A stretch of 64,000 bases of DNA, taken from NCBI RefSeq assembly GCF_910592395.1, contig NC_088320.1, positions 496,001 through 560,000 of the forward strand, given 5' to 3'. This document shows positions 13,101 through 22,689 of this stretch, piece by piece. Source of the stretch: Lineus longissimus. Lineage: Eukaryota > Nemertea > Pilidiophora > Heteronemertea > Lineidae. The notes under the pieces are model-generated. The model saw only the letters and a list, made by a program, of their open reading frames with translations. It was not told the origin of the DNA and did no database searches. Position 1 is the first letter of the stretch, and each line of letters opens with the position of its first letter. The translations under genes were made by a program, and so were the position numbers.

Positions 13101-13454
13101 GGTGATGATTACGATGAGGAGGACATGGCGTGGTTGGTGGACGTTGAGGAGCCAGAGAAGCTTTGGAAAGATGTCAAAAGCTGTCGCTACCTACGCGGCC
13201 ACGACCCGACGGAGATGCAGGTGCCTGACGGACCGCTACAGGAGTTTGTGTTTTGGAAAGGCGACTTCGCGCAGGAGTCGAGTTTTGAGCGGGAACAGAA
13301 TGAGAAGAAGATGAAAGAGTTGGCTGATGCTGGGGTCGAGGGGGCCGGCTATGATAGTGATGTGGGCGCTATCAACTCAGTGGGGGAGGCGACAAGGCGT
13401 ATCTCGCTTTCAGAAACCACAAAGCGGAAGTCAATGGAAAACATTTTCAAGTAG
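7200..13454 (+). CDS. Three-exon gene for a charged, coiled-coil-like protein of unknown function
   Basis: Exons are 7200-7497, 11629-11764 and 11996-13454; phases 1 and 2 match at both junctions. The ATG is at 7200, the donors are gtgagt and gtaagt, and the stop is TAG at 13452-13454. The product is about 630 residues. Exon 1 gives a basic, helical-looking N-terminus (MATKVFQDSSGQKKRSFRFG ... KKGIRKQMN). Exon 2 is Glu/Gln/Ala-rich (QREQQERAMAAEKAAQ). Exon 3 carries a basic start, a Ser/Gly-rich low-complexity part, alternating Lys/Glu tracts and a more ordered acidic C-terminal part (DDYDEEDMAWLVDVEEPEKL). There is no signal peptide or membrane segment, so it is probably intracellular. I do not recognise the family. 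The 4.1-kb first intron may hide further small exons. The short exon 2 has a diverged duplicate at 11485. Confidence 0.7.
11485..11561 (+). other. Duplicated alternative exon ending in a stop
   Basis: After an acceptor (ttcttacag, AG at 11483-11484) the sequence reads AQREQQEIAEAAEVNDIKHP and ends EKCWI then TAA, using the same phase-1 entry as the exon at 11629 (AQREQQERAMAAE). The two share the QREQQE core and were probably made by local duplication. It could be an alternative terminal exon giving a protein of about 124 residues. It cannot be spliced on in frame: the only good internal donor (GAG then gtgaac) leaves phase 0, while the next exon needs phase 1. It may be a decaying exon relic. 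Confidence 0.5.
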
Positions 13455-13549
13455 AAACTCTTGATACTGCAGGCACCACATGACTTTACAGACTCAATGC
13501 TCTCTCAAGGAAATGACTGTTTATTAACATGTACTTTAGAGTCGGTTAT

Positions 13550-13610
13550 ACTTTGCTCGGGAGAAGGTTACTTTGCCCGGGAGATAGGCCACTTTGCCTG
13601 GGAGTACGCG
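13550..13610 (+). repeat. Three-copy 20-21 bp direct repeat
   Basis: Three successive units share the core actttgc(t/c)(c/t)gggag, in the 3' flank of the preceding gene. No function is evident. Confidence 0.7.
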
Positions 13611-14445
13611 TTTTATTAACGTATTGCCATCTCGTGGTCGCCTGATGAGGTTTCCAATGGCCGGGTATCACAAGGAATGAAAAACTATTGAACTTTGCCG
13701 CAAAAAAGTCGCGAGAGGTAGTCCAGATCATTGTTCTCAACCTGTCCTGCCTAAAGATGTTCGGAGATGACTTGGATGCGCATAATACCAATAAGAGAAC
13801 ATAGCCGAATCATAGATTTAGTTTTTTTAATACATTTTTTATCCAATTCCTGTTCAAGCTTTTCGATGTAGTTGATCCGTGCAGAATCGGTGCGTAGCTA
13901 ATCTGTGATTATGAAAATGTATTAAAAATGCACATGAAAATAATGTTGTTCCTTTACTTGACGTATGTCTCCCCTGATGAGACTATGATCAATTCATCTT
14001 GGTCATAGCGACGGTGGAGCCCTGCGGTTGGGAATCGGCTGTTTTTACTCTCTCATCGCGTCTTTCCAATACGAGGAGAGACACCAGACATCTTCAAACA
14101 GAGGGAATCGGATCAGTTCAGAGAGAGGTTACCAATGTCCACAATGTCACAACCAGTCCAGGTATTCAATTGTGGCACTGGGATGAGAAGTGAGTGAAGG
14201 AAGACCAAGGGTGTTACCTTCACTTATGCCAACTAGAAGAACAGGACCATTGATTGCGCTCACTCCTTACCAGGGAATATGGCACATCACAGAATTTCAA
14301 AAGGAAGAATAAGAAACATGGTATAGAAAACGTCATATATTATTATATATATATGTACAATCTGACTGCATTGTTAGAAATCATTTATACATTCATTTGT
14401 AGACAACAGATCTGTTACCAAGGGCAAATTCTGGTAAAACTACAA

Positions 14446-14611
14446 GGGCCAAATTCATAAAGGGTGTTTAGCTTAAAACAGCGTTTAACTACTGAATAGA
14501 CAGATTCTGGCCCTTCATGTGAATCTTCACAGAATATGAATAGGCCCTGAAACTGATTAGAGAGAACTTGTACATGTCTAACTCTTAAACGCCCTTTATG
14601 AATTTGGGCCC
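14446..14611. mobile_element. MITE with ~25-bp terminal inverted repeats
   Basis: The left end (gggccaaattcataaagggt, continuing gttta) and the right end (taaacgccctttatgaattt, continuing gggccc) are near-perfect inverted repeats flanking about 115 bp of non-coding DNA. The total is about 166 bp, typical of a miniature inverted-repeat transposable element. No target-site duplication was established. There is no transposase in the window, so it would depend on an element elsewhere. Confidence 0.7.
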
Positions 14612-15316
14612 AAGACTGTAACAACTAAACCAGGGTATGTGACCCATAAAAATATTTTACCACTTATAATTTGGAATCATAGTGATTAATAGTCGAGACT
14701 CTTCGTGAAAGTTTAATAAATACATCAAGTGGTACATGATATGAAGAGCAAGATAAAGCATAAGAGTATGTTTGTCAGATGATGAGATGAAAACTCGAGA
14801 TTTTGATTACGGTACTAACTCCTGCATTACCAAACTGCATAGTAACTGAACTGGTGCACATCCCTGATGTACATTATAAAGTGAAAAACGATGATGAAAA
14901 TAACGAAACCCTATTCATGAATTAGAAAAGGAAGAAATGTATAAATCTAAATGACCGTGTACATGTTGGTCTAATCCTTGCCAAAGCAGAGTGTATAACT
15001 AGTGTCATTAGAAGCTTGACTACTCTACTGACTGATTGATGAGGTGCCCTGTCAGCTGTGCAATGGAAACCACCACATTGGCGCACCTCTTTATCGCAAT
15101 TTGCTAAATATTTTTGAATAAAGATAACAACCCGAGTTCACTAGAGCAGACAACTTCATCATATTGCTGCAACAATAGTGTTTTAATAGACTTGCAATAT
15201 CCTTCATTTGGCTAAAGATTTGATCCTTTTGGACAGTCACAACAAGACGATACGATTAAAGTCTTTTTCACTATCAATTGATGAGCCTGTCATCGTGAAG
15301 TTTCAGCTGTATTCAT

Positions 15317-16317
15317 CTAGAACAATGTAAACTCGCGGTTCGTCAATGCCATCTCATTCACAAATCTGAAAGAGAAAAATAAAATGCTGTCAGCGAAACA
15401 ACCTTAGTTTGAGATCAATAACATCAACCGTACCTTTTTCAACTAGAATCTACACTGAGTAGTCCTCGGATTAGCACGCAGGCCATATTAGGTTTGGTGT
15501 ATTGCGCTATATTGTAGTTGACTTACATCTGATTCATCATGCCAGGAAAGTCCCAAATACCCCCCTACATACATCCGACAGGCAATGTGATTGCAAAGCA
15601 TTGTGTGTCATGATGGTTTTATTTAGCATTAGATACTGACCTTGTCATTTCACTATTTTGATGTGTTTTTCTTGGTACATGAGTCCACGGTCGGTTGACA
15701 TGAATGGGGTCCTCCTTCATCCACCATCCATACTGCTGTGATGTCGTGGCTCGCCCTCTGTACAATTCAACCGGTCCTGAAAGGAGCATACCCCAAATCA
15801 ATCCTAAACATATTTACACCTTTCCATAGGCTAATCACAACTGGCATGCAGATATGCTCTATGACAAGGGTCCTCATGGCATGTAGTTCAATCTCCAAAG
15901 GCACGGCTGCATCTGATCATGCCAAAAATAACACTACTGGCACGGTATATAGGCCCCCCCCCCTACACCCAATGAATAAGATAACACAGTCCTTGTCGTG
16001 TGTGGATCAACAATGTGAATGACTCGCACCGTACCTTGTGGACTTCGTATATGTTTATGCCGCATCCGTACATATTCTACGTGAGACCCCTTTGGTCCAG
16101 CACCATATCCTGAAACTTGGTCAATCGGCACGATGGATGGACGGAGATTTTCATCGATCTTTGGTTTGCAAATTGGAGGAAGTTTTTGCAACTGTTTATA
16201 AGGAAGTGTGTATCTGCCCACAGCAAGATCTTGTTCATATTTGTCAGTTTCTGGATACTTTACGAACTCCCTGATGCTATTTTGGTATCCAGCATGACTG
16301 AGGCCAAAGAAAGCCAT
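15317..16317 (-). CDS. TEX49/SPMIP11-like sperm microtubule inner protein
   Basis: There are three exons on the minus strand: 16317-16035, 15776-15641 and 15365-15317, with matching phases 1 and 2 and consensus splice sites. The product is 155 residues. It starts MAFFGLSHAGYQNSIREFV, contains TSQQYGWWMKEDPIHVNRPW in the middle and ends MALTNREFTLF. The layout (a Gly-Tyr-Gln start, a Q-Y-G-W-W block and a terminal TNREF-type motif) resembles, from memory, the small TEX49/SPMIP11 family of axonemal microtubule-lumen proteins in sperm. There is no signal peptide. The gene is head to head with CCT5, about 0.5 kb apart. The gene model is well supported by splicing; the family name is less certain. 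Confidence 0.7.
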
Positions 16318-16821
16318 TTTGACCTACTGAATAAATTGATTTTCGAGTGCAAAAAGCGGTTAAAATGCTACATTTGGAGAGAAACCCTGCATGTCAACGT
16401 GGTTGCTATGCCTTTTGTTTATTCCATGTATTCGGAACCCGGAAGTAAGTATCAACCATGGTTGCAGGTACTACAATGATAAAATATCCTTGTCGTAAGC
16501 CATCATAAAGAACCAAAATCAATGAATCAATGATCTGTCCATTAAGAAAATGTATTTATTCTTCGATATTCTCCAAAATAGTTGTATCAATGACCTGTAT
16601 TTACGATTTTTTTCATTCATTTAATGGTCCAATTTTACCTGCATACGAGGTAGATAAAAGTCTCGCCAAATCTTTGATCTCGCCAAGGAATCTCGCGATA
16701 TTCGGCCATATTGGAATCCAGAACATTCTCACGCTTGCCGGTAGAAATTTCTCGATTTATTGGCACAGAATCCGCCCTAATCTCCTCATTCACTCCCCAT
16801 CGGGGTTAAAAACAACGCAAG
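16318..16821. promoter_or_regulatory. Shared intergenic region between divergent TEX49-like and CCT5 genes
   Basis: The 504 bp between two divergent start codons must contain both promoters and 5' leaders. I see no canonical TATA box close to either start. A bidirectional promoter is inferred from layout only. Confidence 0.4.
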
Positions 16822-19800
16822 ATGTCGAATATGGGCCAGATAGCATTCGATGAATACGGCAGACCTTTCATTATATTGAGGGATCAAGACAAAAAGAAGC
16901 GTTTGTGTGGCTTGGATGCCCATAAAGTTCGTATACATTCTATATCGTAGTGCATTTTACACTATTGTAATGATTGCATGTCTGCCATGTACATGATGCA
17001 CATAATGTTCATTCACACTGACGACCTTAGCTCACGAGTTGCGTTTCTATGGCTTGAATAAATGCTAAATGCCTCTCTTACTTTTCTTTGTCCTGCGCAT
17101 GTAAATAGCCTTGCCTGAGGCTTTGTCATATTCATAATCATGATAAATAATCATGTTGCCATATTTGTTGGGGTATGGCGGTCAGTTTTTTCACTATCAA
17201 TCATCACAAAGACGCAGAATCCACATTCTGAGCTCGCGATCCAATGGGAGCAAAAAGGATCTTGTTAAATTTGTCGTTGTTATGTTAATCTTGCCTTCCT
17301 CTTCAGTCGCATATCATGGCAGCCAAGACTGTTGCCAACACCCTCAAGACGTCGCTTGGGCCCAAAGGTCTTGACAAGATGATGGTGGGCCCCGACGGTG
17401 ACATCACAATCACTAATGATGGTGCCACTATCTTGGGTCAGATGGATGTCGAGCATGAGATAGCCAAGTTACTTGTTCAGCTGTCCAAGTCACAAGATGA
17501 CGAGATTGGAGATGGAACAACTGGGGTTGTCGGTAGGTCCAATTAATTGAGTCAGACCTCGTAAGTTACTTTGTATGCCACAGACATTGGATTGATATGA
17601 ATTGGCCCCTGGAGGTCATGTCATTTCCTGAAATGTTATAATAACTGTTCCTTCACAGATGCTGATTTGTGATTGCTGATGTAGATCTGCTCTAGTTTTC
17701 AAAACACCGCCTGCCATATTAAAAAATATCTTGTTTTTCTTCAGTTTTGGCTGGTGCACTTCTTGAGATGGCTGAGCAACTCCTGGACCGTGGTATTCAT
17801 CCAATCCGTATCGCTGATGGTTATGAAATGGCTGCCAAGATCGCTGCTGATCATTTGGAGACAATCTGTGACACCTTCCCAGTTGATCCCAAGAACACGG
17901 AACCCCTCATTCAAACTGCCATGACCACCCTAGGATCGAAAATGTAGGTTAAGTCACTCGGCACTGGCTTTGCTGTATGTAAACTTGATGATATTTTGAA
18001 GAGGTATTTCAAACGCTTATGTGCCTTGAAGGCAAAAGAGTATATTGAAGCTGTTTTGTCACCAGTCTTTCTCGAATCAAATCTGCCCGAGTAAAAAAAG
18101 CATGGCTAAATTGTTATGGAGCTTGTCCCTAGCTCCATGGCCCAGACACCGTGCAAGATCAATCCACTTGTATTGCTTTCGGGTTCTGTCCTTGTTGGAG
18201 CTCGATATCTCAAAAGTGGCACATGTTTTCAAGACACCGTTGAGTAGTCTTTACAGAAACCGAGCTACCGTCACTGAATCAGTGTTTAAAAAGCATGGCT
18301 AAATTGCTGTGGAGCTTGTCCCTAGCTCCTTGGCCCAGACACCATGCAAGATCAATCACTTGTATTGCTTTCGGGTTCTGTCCTTGTTGGAGCCTGATAT
18401 CTCAAAAGTGGCACATTTTATATACAACTTCTCAACCAAGTTACAGCTAAGCCAAGTGTTCATGTTCCAATCAAGTTCTCTACCTTGATTTCCAGTATCA
18501 ATCGCTGCCATCGGCAAATGGCTGAAATTGCTGTCGAAGCGATCATGTCTGTTGCAGACTTCGAACGGAAAGATACCGATTTCGAGCTGATCAAGGTCGA
18601 GGGAAAAGTTGGTGGGAAATTGGAGGACACAATGCTTGTAAAAGGCGTAGTCATCGACAAGGACTTCAGTCATCCTCAGATGGCAAAGGTACCCGTTACT
18701 TCTCTGGCTGGGCCTCGTATCAATTCATAATTACCCGGTGGTGCAATTCTATAATTCTTCCAAAATGTTGGCAGCCATAGCCTTGGTTTGTCTTGATCTG
18801 ACTTTATTTCAAGTGGTGATGAGGATAAAACTGCTCATGATGTACCCTGAATGCATTATACGCTATTCTGAACCACAACATGGATGGCACTTGAATTGCC
18901 GTGCTATCGTCAACAAAGTACTCAATTCATTTTTTGTTTTAGTCTCTGAAAGATGCCAATATCGCCATCCTAACTTGCCCATTTGAGCCGCCGAAGCCTA
19001 AGACCAAACATAAACTTGATGTGACGTCCGTCGACGATTACAAGAAACTCCGTGAATACGAGAAGAAGAAGTTTGAAGACATGGTTGAGATGGTGAAGAA
19101 GACAGGTGCTAATCTCGTCATCTGTCAATGGGGCTTTGATGATGAAGCAAACCACTTGCTGCTACAGAAAGATCTCCAGGCTGTACGATGGGTTGGTGGA
19201 CCTGAAATTGAGGTATGTTTCTAGATCTGTGTCACGTTTGACAGGGACCCAGTGGTAATGAGGATAAAACTGCTCATGATGTTAACTGATTGCATTATAC
19301 GCTATTCTGAACCACTGTTGGAAGTCCAGCTTTCTAAATGTATAAACCTTGAAGAATACTCCTCAGATGTTGTGTTTGACCAATTCAATAACTTTTGATA
19401 AATTTGTTGACAGATCAGAGTAATGTTAAGTGAATATATTGTGTATTTGTAATGTAATAGCACTCAATATCCTCCCGATCTTTTCCAGTTGATTGCCATT
19501 GCCACTGGAGGGCGCATCGTCCCTAGGTTTGAAGAACTGACTGCGGAGAAACTTGGTCATGCTGGAATTGTACGCGAGTTGAACTTCGGTACGACCAAGG
19601 ACAGAATGCTTGTGATTGAAAAGTGTCGTAACTCAAGAGCTGTCACTATATTTATTAGGGGAGGTAATAAAATGGTAAGTTGTAGCATTGCCTTTATTTT
19701 AGAATAACTCTGGTCTGAAAATGTCCTGCTAGCTAGATAGTGGTGATGAGGATAAAATCATTCATCATGATGTACACTGAATGCTATATACGCTATTCTG

Positions 19801-21778
19801 AACCACTAGTTTTAAAAGGACAACCTACTCGGGGCTGATTTGTGTTGGGTACCCATCGTAGTGGAGTCTATTGATCAAGTAGCTGTAAGATTCATGAACT
19901 ATCTTAAGAAAAACCGTTAAAATGTTATTTGTTTGGGATTTCAGATTATTGAAGAAGCAAAGAGAAGCTTGCATGATGCCCTTTGTGTCATCAGGAACTT
20001 AGTCCGTGATAACCGTATTGTCTATGGAGGTGGTGCGCCGGAAATCTCATGTTCTCTCGCCGTACATCAAGCGGCAGATAAGGTTGGTATATCTAACTAT
20101 TATGCTCGGCTTCAATCGAAAAGCATCTAGCTGGTCGGATTGAATTTCTTCATATTCTCTCAGTTTTACCATGAATGCAAGAAAAAACTCCCCTCGAACC
20201 ATTGTCTTACCTCTTCCATAGGTTTGTCACACTGATGTGGGGGAAACATTGATCCAATGATAATGATAAGCTAAACATTTTGAAGCATCTAGCTGGTCGG
20301 ATTGAATTTCTTCATATTCTCTCAGTTTTACCATGAATGCAAGAAAAAACTCCCCCCGAACCATTGTCTTACCTCTTCCATAGGTTTGTCACACTGATGT
20401 GGGGGAAACATTGATCCAATGATAAGCTAAACATTTTGAAGCATCTAGCTGGTCGGATTGAATTTCTTCATATTCTCTCAGTTTTACCATGAATGCAAGA
20501 TAAAACTCCCCCCGAACCATTGTCTTACCTCAACCATAGGTTTGTCACACTGATGTGGGGGAAACAGTGTTATGAATAAATGAGTTAGGTCTTTCCAAAA
20601 CATGCAGGTGTACACATTACAGTATTCACTTCTACTCCACAGATATCCACATTAGAACAGTATGCAATGAGAGCATTCGGTGATGCATTAGAAAGTGTAC
20701 CATTGGCCCTGGCTGAAAACAGTGGCCTGCCACCGATTGAAACCTTAGCTGAGATCAAATCAAGACAAGTAAAGGAAGGCAACCCGAGACTCGGAATCGA
20801 TTGTTTAAATAAGGGATCAAGTGGTATGTATTGGAATTTTGACTTTAGACTTGCTAAATGTTTTGTTTTGTTTTGTTGGAATTTTTGAAAGCATCTAGCT
20901 GGTCGGATTGAATTTCTTCATATTCTCTCAGTTTTACCATGAATGCAAGATAAATCTCCCCCCGAACCATTGTCTTACCTCTTCCATAGGTTTGTCACAC
21001 TGATGTGGGGGAAACATTGATCCAATGATAAGCTGAACATTTTGAAGCATCTAGCTGGTCGGATTGAATTTCTTCATATTCTCTCAGTTTTACCATGAAT
21101 GCAAGATAAAACTCCCCCCGAACCATTGTCTTACCTCAACCATAGGTTTGTCACACTGATGTGGGGGAAACATTGATTTAAACTACTTAATCCTTCATTA
21201 TTTATACGCATAACCACTCTGCTGTCTGGAGTTTTCTGTCCTGACAGTTTTTAACATACTATGCAAGAGAAAACTCCCTCCGAACCATTGTCACACCTTC
21301 TTTCATAGGTTTGCCACACTGATGCGAGGGAAACAGTGCCTCTGTTCTAATTTCATATTACGGTACTTTTGTTTTGTACCATATAAGGCTCCTAATATCT
21401 TTGCTTGTGATTTCAGATATGAAGGCTCAGCATGTTATCGAAACATTGACAGCCAAAAGAGCCCAGATTATGTTAGCCGTACAAGTCTGCAAAATGATCT
21501 TGAAAATAGACGATATAAGAGCTGGCGCAGATTCTGTGAGTATACAAATCTTTGTCAGGTGTTATCTCAAGTAGCCTGGTCTGTCATCAAGGCGTCTCTG
21601 TACTTCACATGGAAGGACTGTAAGTGCAAAGTTTGTTTGTCTCAAAACCATTGGTGTTGGCAGTTTGTTTGGTTTAGAATGCATTATCATTGTGTCTTTA
21701 CAAGACTCGCCAAAACCTACCCAAATTCATACTCATTCTTGTTTGACAAATCCCTCATTTTTGTTTCAGGGATATTAA
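16822..21778 (+). CDS. CCT5: T-complex protein 1 subunit epsilon (CCT5), complete
   Basis: This is the epsilon subunit of the cytosolic TRiC/CCT chaperonin, which folds actin, tubulin and other proteins with ATP. Ten exons fit: 16822-16926, 17307-17532, 17745-17943, 18496-18688, 18943-19212, 19489-19674, 19945-20082, 20643-20823, 21417-21535 and 21770-21778. All phases match and they give 541 residues, the same as my recollection of human CCT5. Family motifs seen include [47 protein letters not shown] (ATPase), [27 protein letters not shown] and [11 protein letters not shown]. The last exon adds only Gly-Tyr and a TAA. Reading through its donor would instead add a 12-residue tail starting VSIQIF. 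The introns carry repeated snoRNA-like units, annotated separately. Confidence 0.96.
18100..18226 (+). ncRNA. H/ACA snoRNA-like unit, CCT5 intron 3, copy 1
   Basis: The unit folds as hairpin, hinge, hairpin, tail. Hairpin 1 closes with GCATGG/CCGTGC and has an inner stem GGAGCT/AGCTCC. The hinge AGATCA fits the H box ANANNA. Hairpin 2 closes with CCACTT/AAGTGG and has an upper stem GGGTTCT/GGAGCTC (with G-U pairs) around an internal pocket. ACA then lies exactly three nt before the proposed 3' end. Sense orientation within an intron suits splicing-dependent processing. The rRNA or snRNA target was not assigned. Confidence 0.75.
18293..18418 (+). ncRNA. H/ACA snoRNA-like unit, CCT5 intron 3, copy 2
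   Basis: This is a near-identical second copy of the unit at 18100. The outer stem is GCATGG/CCATGC, fully Watson-Crick where copy 1 has a G-U pair. The AGATCA hinge is conserved, the upper stem of hairpin 2 is GGGTTCT/GGAGCCT with pairing kept despite changes, and ACA is followed by three nt. The pocket sequences are the same as in copy 1, so both copies should guide the same site. Confidence 0.75.
18813..18876 (+). ncRNA. C/D box snoRNA-like unit, CCT5 intron 4
   Basis: The 64-nt unit has a terminal stem GTGGT/ACCAC, a C box (GTGATGA) beside the 5' stem and a D box (CTGA) beside the 3' stem. A TGATGT and a second CTGA lie in the middle as possible C'/D' elements. The nucleotides just before D (TATACGCTATT) are antisense to AAUAGCGUAUA in the universally conserved 18S rRNA core. 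By the fifth-nucleotide rule this would direct 2'-O-methylation of the G in AAUAG. Confidence 0.75.
19252..19315 (+). ncRNA. C/D box snoRNA-like unit, CCT5 intron 5 (altered C box)
   Basis: This is the second copy of the intron-4 unit, with the same GTGGT/ACCAC stem, D box and 18S antisense element TATACGCTATT. Its C box is GTAATGA instead of GTGATGA, changing a residue needed for the kink-turn. It may be a decaying copy. Confidence 0.6.
19740..19806 (+). ncRNA. C/D box snoRNA-like unit, CCT5 intron 6
   Basis: The third copy is 67 nt, with an intact C box (GTGATGA), D box (CTGA) and terminal stem. Its guide reads ATATACGCTATT, giving 12 uninterrupted pairs with 18S AAUAGCGUAUAU, one more than the other two copies. 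The middle of the unit has diverged, so the D' guide, if any, differs. Confidence 0.75.
20123..20251 (+). ncRNA. H/ACA snoRNA-like unit A, CCT5 intron 7
   Basis: The 129-nt unit begins GCATCTAGCTGGT. Hairpin 1 pairs GCAT/ATGC and TGGT/ACCA. The hinge AGAAAA fits ANANNA. Hairpin 2 has a lower stem of C-rich and G-rich strands (CTCCCCTC with GTGGGGGA). ACA is followed by TTG, three nt before the proposed end. The pocket target was not assigned. Confidence 0.65.
20285..20413 (+). ncRNA. H/ACA snoRNA-like unit B, CCT5 intron 7
   Basis: This copy is near-identical to unit A, 162 bp downstream and also 129 nt. Its lower stem in hairpin 2 is CTCCCCCC with GTGGGGGA. The H-type hinge and the ACA plus three nt are conserved. 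Confidence 0.65.
20441..20569 (+). ncRNA. H/ACA snoRNA-like unit C, CCT5 intron 7
   Basis: The third 129-nt copy has hinge AGATAA (still ANANNA), and the loop of hairpin 2 reads ACCTCAACCATAGGT instead of ACCTCTTCCATAGGT, so differences fall in the loop. ACA is followed by GTG. Confidence 0.65.
20891..21019 (+). ncRNA. H/ACA snoRNA-like unit D, CCT5 intron 8
   Basis: This 129-nt copy is in the next intron, with the same stems, an AGATAA hinge and ACA followed by TTG. The flanking sequence (ttgaagcatc, ccaatgataagct) is shared with the intron 7 copies, which indicates segmental duplication across an exon. Confidence 0.65.
21047..21175 (+). ncRNA. H/ACA snoRNA-like unit E, CCT5 intron 8
   Basis: This 129-nt copy carries the ACCTCAACCATAGGT loop of unit C, the AGATAA hinge and ACA followed by TTG. 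Confidence 0.65.
21208..21338 (+). ncRNA. Divergent H/ACA snoRNA-like unit F, CCT5 intron 8
   Basis: The second hairpin is clearly related to units A-E, but the first hairpin is almost wholly different, although still closed by GCAT/ATGC. The hinge is AGAGAA (ANANNA). The lower stem of hairpin 2 changes on both strands relative to unit B (TCCCCC/GGGGGA becomes TCCCTC/GAGGGA), a compensatory pair. ACA is followed by GTG. It may guide a second site through its first hairpin. Confidence 0.6.
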
Positions 21779-22689
21779 ATCATATCAACGTTGAGCATGA
21801 GGACGAAAATGGAAACAATCTATAAACGATCAACCATGGACTTGTTCTTTCTTTATGGAACTCCAATCAGTTTTTTGATGGCTTGACACGGACTAAGCAT
21901 CAAGTGCATGTAGACTTTGACGAGGACTGGATTACAACACTTCTAGAAAAAGGACAGACTGATAAAAGAGGACTTGAAGGACATAGTGTGGTTGATCTTT
22001 TGGTCTTTGGACGTTGGACTGTTAGCCTGAAGTTGTTCTGATTGGTCTTTGAAAGAGGGCATGACCAGCTTTATTGTCTCAGCTCCTCAGCGTCATGTTG
22101 TACCCAATCCATTGTACAACAGTCAGATTCACTCTACCATGCAGTCTAAAGGCTTTGTGTTATTTCAATGTGCTTTTTCTATTTTTGTCCACCATGGCAT
22201 GCTCAGCTAAATTTGGATAATTGTTTCAAGTGTCACTTATTTCTAATGTTTATCTTCCCTCATAGTAGGTAGCAAATCTTAATCTGCATGCTGTCGGCAC
22301 AGCCGTCATTGATGTCCTTGTCATCTTGTGTCTCTATTCACCAATGAAACATGGGATTAGCAGTAATGTAGCCTGTTGCCTCAATCAGTATTGTCAAGCC
22401 TGGCACGCATGGTAGAATCATATCGTGAAACTTGGGACATTGGAATCTTTAAAAGTATCTAGACGTGATAAATTATTTCCTCAACCCTGGGGCCTAACTA
22501 TGATCAGTGATCTTGGTATGTGCTCCTTGACTTACGTAGCAATTTGTTTTGTACATTATTTTATATTTGAAAATATACCAAGGTTTATTGTGGAATATTT
22601 TTGTGTTGGGGTTACTTTACTAGACACTGGACACTCAATGGAGAAGGTTTTGATGAAAGTTAGTCTTGGAAGTTATCTCTGAAAGATAT

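Noticed and set aside
18100-18418. Reading the intron 3 repeats as coding exons of CCT5
   Set aside because: CCT5 is already complete and collinear with the family without them, and their differences follow RNA pairing rather than codons.
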